A DNA stretch of 14,616 bases, taken from the NCBI GenBank assembly GCA_016931085.1, contig JAFGFO010000018.1, positions 1 to 14,616 on the forward strand, given 5' to 3'. The notes below the pieces were generated by a model. That model was not told where the DNA came from. It saw only the letters and a list, made by a program, of their open reading frames with translations, and did not search any database. Of the stretch, positions 11,972 to 14,616 are shown piece after piece. How positions within the stretch are numbered: position 1 is the first letter of the stretch; the number at the start of each line of letters is the position of its first letter. The position numbers and the translations under genes were made by a program. The stretch is from Thermoflexales bacterium (GTDB lineage Bacteria > Chloroflexota > Anaerolineae > Fen-1058).

Positions 11972-12964
11972 TTATTTCCCATCTCCAGCCAGCCAACAGG
12001 CGACCCGGTGGTTGAGTCCCACCCTGGTCAAGTCTGGTATCTGTTTTGTGCAAATGTCCATGACGCGAGGACAGCGTGGATGGAAAGAACAGCCACTGGG
12101 AAGATTTGCGAGGGAAGGCGGGCTTCCCGGCACGCTTTCCCGGACGGATTTATCACCAAATTTGGGCAGGGAGTTGATCAAATACCGCGTGTAAGGGTGA
12201 AACGGTTCGCCGTAAACCTTTTCGGTCGTGGACTCTTCGACGATCTTGCCGGCATACATGATGCCGACCCGATCGGCGATATTGGCCTGGACCCCCATAT
12301 CGTGTGTCACCAGGATGATGGTGTTTTCCAGGTTTTGTTGAATATCTTTCAGGAGCTGCACGACGCCCCTTTGGACGACGACGTCGAGCGCCGTTGTGGG
12401 CTCATCGCAGATGATGATCCGGGGCCTGAGAATTGTCGCCAGGGCGATCGTGACCCGCTGTCTCATGCCGCCGGACAGTTGGTGCGGATACGCCTCCAGG
12501 ACATTCCGGGGCAGTCCCAGCTCGGCGATATGTCTTTTGGCGATCTCTCTAGCTTCCTCTTGGGTGCTGTGGCTCGCGTGGCTCGCGAGGAAATCCTGGT
12601 AACTCTCTTTCAGCTTGAGAACGGGGTTGAGGACGCTCATCGAGCCTTGCGGAACGTAGGAAATATATTCCCAGCGCAGCTTGCGTTTTTCCCCCTCGCT
12701 CAGAGACGTCACCTCCACCTCGTCGCCGTTCGTGCGATAATAGATCCTGCCGCCCATCAATCTCAAGGGAGGCTCGATGGCGGCAAAGAGCGCCTTGAGG
12801 AGCGTCGTCTTGCCGCAGCCACTTTCGCCGGCAATTCCATACACCTCGTTCTCTCGGAACTCGAGATTGACCTCGTCGACCGCTTTCACCACCTTTTGGG
12901 TTCCGTGCATGTCGAGCACGTAATAGGCTTTCAGGTTTTCTGTCCTGAGTATCGGTGTGTTCAT
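11972..12964 (-). CDS. Opp/Dpp-type ABC transporter ATPase, OppD-like
   Basis: This 330-residue ATPase has Walker A GESGCGKT (46-53), Q-loop Gln106, signature LSGGMRQR (163-170), Walker B IIICDEPT (183-190) and switch His221 (VTHD). It ends in the oligopeptide-family C-terminal region with CSFHPRCPRVMDIC (292-305) and a later Cys323. It pairs with the OppF-like ATPase. An additional acidic insert (EVEVTSLSEGEKRKLRWEY, about 82-100) before the Q-loop is usual in OppD-type proteins. GAGG lies 5 bases before the ATG at 12964, and the gene starts 10 bases after the permease stop. The substrate is not predictable from the ATPase; the operon context suggests oligosaccharides. Confidence 0.92.
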   Translation of the reverse strand: MNTPILRTENLKAYYVLDMHGTQKVVKAVDEVNLEFRENEVYGIAGESGCGKTTLLKALFAAIEPPLRLMGGRIYYRTNGDEVEVTSLSEGEKRKLRWEYISYVPQGSMSVLNPVLKLKESYQDFLASHASHSTQEEAREIAKRHIAELGLPRNVLEAYPHQLSGGMRQRVTIALATILRPRIIICDEPTTALDVVVQRGVVQLLKDIQQNLENTIILVTHDMGVQANIADRVGIMYAGKIVEESTTEKVYGEPFHPYTRYLINSLPKFGDKSVRESVPGSPPSLANLPSGCSFHPRCPRVMDICTKQIPDLTRVGLNHRVACWLAGDGK

Positions 12965-12974
12965 GGCTGCCTCA

Positions 12975-13826
<852 letters not shown>

Positions 13827-13838
13827 GTGACTGACCTC

Positions 13839-14616
13839 CTAAGTGTATCTCACCCGCGGGTCAAGCAAGGGATAGGTCAAGTCGACGACCAGGATCGCCG
13901 TTGTGATACCGACGATAGACATGAGCGTGATCCCCATGATCATGTTGTAATCTGCTCGGATGATGGAGTTGTAAAGCAACATGCCCAAGCCAGGGTAAGA
14001 AAAAACCATCTCTGTAATCAGCGCGCCGCTAAAGAGTTGCCCAAGTGAAAGCGCCAGGCCGGTGATTTGGGGCAGCAAGGCGTTGCGAATGACGTACTTG
14101 CTCACGATGCGGTCTTCTGTAACGCCGCCCAGCTTGGCATACTGGACGAAATTCTCGGCGTTGACGTTCTGCACGATCAGCTTCATGGTCTGGAAATTGA
14201 CCGCTGCACCCAGGATAACCAGCGAGAGGGCAGGCAAAAACGAATGCCAGAGGACATCTTTGATGTAGGCCCAGGTGAAGGTGGGGACAGCTCCCAATGA
14301 CGACCCGCCGGTAACCGGGAACCAGCGCACGACCCAAGCAAAAAGCAGGAGCGACGCGAAGGCGAAGATGTAATAGGGCTGCGGGCGGACCACCATGGCG
14401 ATGGCATCCAGGGTTCGCGACCAACTCTTCCGATTATAGTAACCCGCTAACCCGCCAACGATATTTCCTATTATCCACGAGAGGGCGGTCGTGCTCAGCA
14501 AGAGTCCCAAAGTCCAGGGCAAGGCGGTAGCAATGAGCTGGTTAACGCGTGTGGGGAAATTGAAGAAGGAAACGCCGAAATCACCACGGAACAGCCTGCC
14601 CCAAAAAGCCCAGTAT
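13839..14616 (-). CDS. Opp/Dpp-type ABC transporter permease, OppB/DppB-like (5' end cut)
   Basis: The reading frame stays open to the right edge, giving 259 residues. The N-terminal spans and initiation codon lie outside the window. The visible part starts in the periplasmic loop (RLFRGDFGVSFFNFPTRVNQ), the GDFG motif typical of DppB. It contains several spans and a coupling-loop sequence ENFVQYAKLGGVTEDRI with VIRNALLPQITGLAL, and ends LLDPRVRYT as DppB does. It pairs with the DppC-like permease to form the channel. A solute-binding protein gene is expected just upstream. Confidence 0.92.
   Translation of the reverse strand, partial: YWAFWGRLFRGDFGVSFFNFPTRVNQLIATALPWTLGLLLSTTALSWIIGNIVGGLAGYYNRKSWSRTLDAIAMVVRPQPYYIFAFASLLLFAWVVRWFPVTGGSSLGAVPTFTWAYIKDVLWHSFLPALSLVILGAAVNFQTMKLIVQNVNAENFVQYAKLGGVTEDRIVSKYVIRNALLPQITGLALSLGQLFSGALITEMVFSYPGLGMLLYNSIIRADYNMIMGITLMSIVGITTAILVVDLTYPLLDPRVRYT

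Overview
The window is GC-rich (roughly 65-70% in hand-counted lines of the left two thirds, lower on the right). It looks like chromosomal DNA from an uncultured bacterium, most likely of the Chloroflexota (Anaerolineae-like). This rests on the mix of TPR/zinc-ribbon membrane proteins, GAF proteins, a response regulator with a private C-terminal domain, a sortase, and gaps filled with short dispersed repeats. No rRNA, tRNA or conserved marker gene is present, so the taxonomic guess is an inference. No stretch over 300 bases lacks a gene; the largest gap is 5516-5765.

Layout. (1) 1-1580, minus: a zinc-ribbon/TPR membrane protein followed 34 bases later by a GAF-domain protein cut by the window edge. 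(2) 1739-4344, plus: an S58 (DmpA/NylC-type) self-cleaving N-terminal-nucleophile hydrolase and a CreD-like membrane protein with two C-terminal zinc ribbons, diverging from (1) across a promoter pair. (3) 4366-5515, minus: a response regulator whose 3' end overlaps the start of a 131-residue protein that looks like a MoaD/ThiS/ubiquitin beta-grasp protein and ends in exactly Gly-Gly. This is the most unusual item in the window. (4) 5766-6560, plus: a multi-pass membrane protein. (5) 6621-8774, minus: a small single-span protein, a class D/E-like sortase, and a SAM methyltransferase whose near-consensus promoter runs into a perfect 19-bp palindrome touching the start codon. (6) 8848-14616, minus: an oligopeptide-family (Opp/Dpp) ABC transporter (two permeases, two ATPases) followed by a cytoplasmic GH3 beta-glycosidase. 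This is one operon, with its upstream end outside the window.

How the genes work together. The Opp-type transporter plus a GH3 enzyme without a signal peptide suggests import of short plant-type oligosaccharides (xylo- or gluco-oligosaccharides) and their hydrolysis in the cytoplasm. The four transporter genes are visibly less GC-rich than the GH3 gene and the rest, hinting at a different origin. The response regulator and Gly-Gly protein are translationally coupled, but no E1-, E2- or JAB-like partner is visible here. Almost every gap carries a different short repeat, and in several cases the repeat supplies stop codons, the last residues of a protein, or a promoter -35 box.
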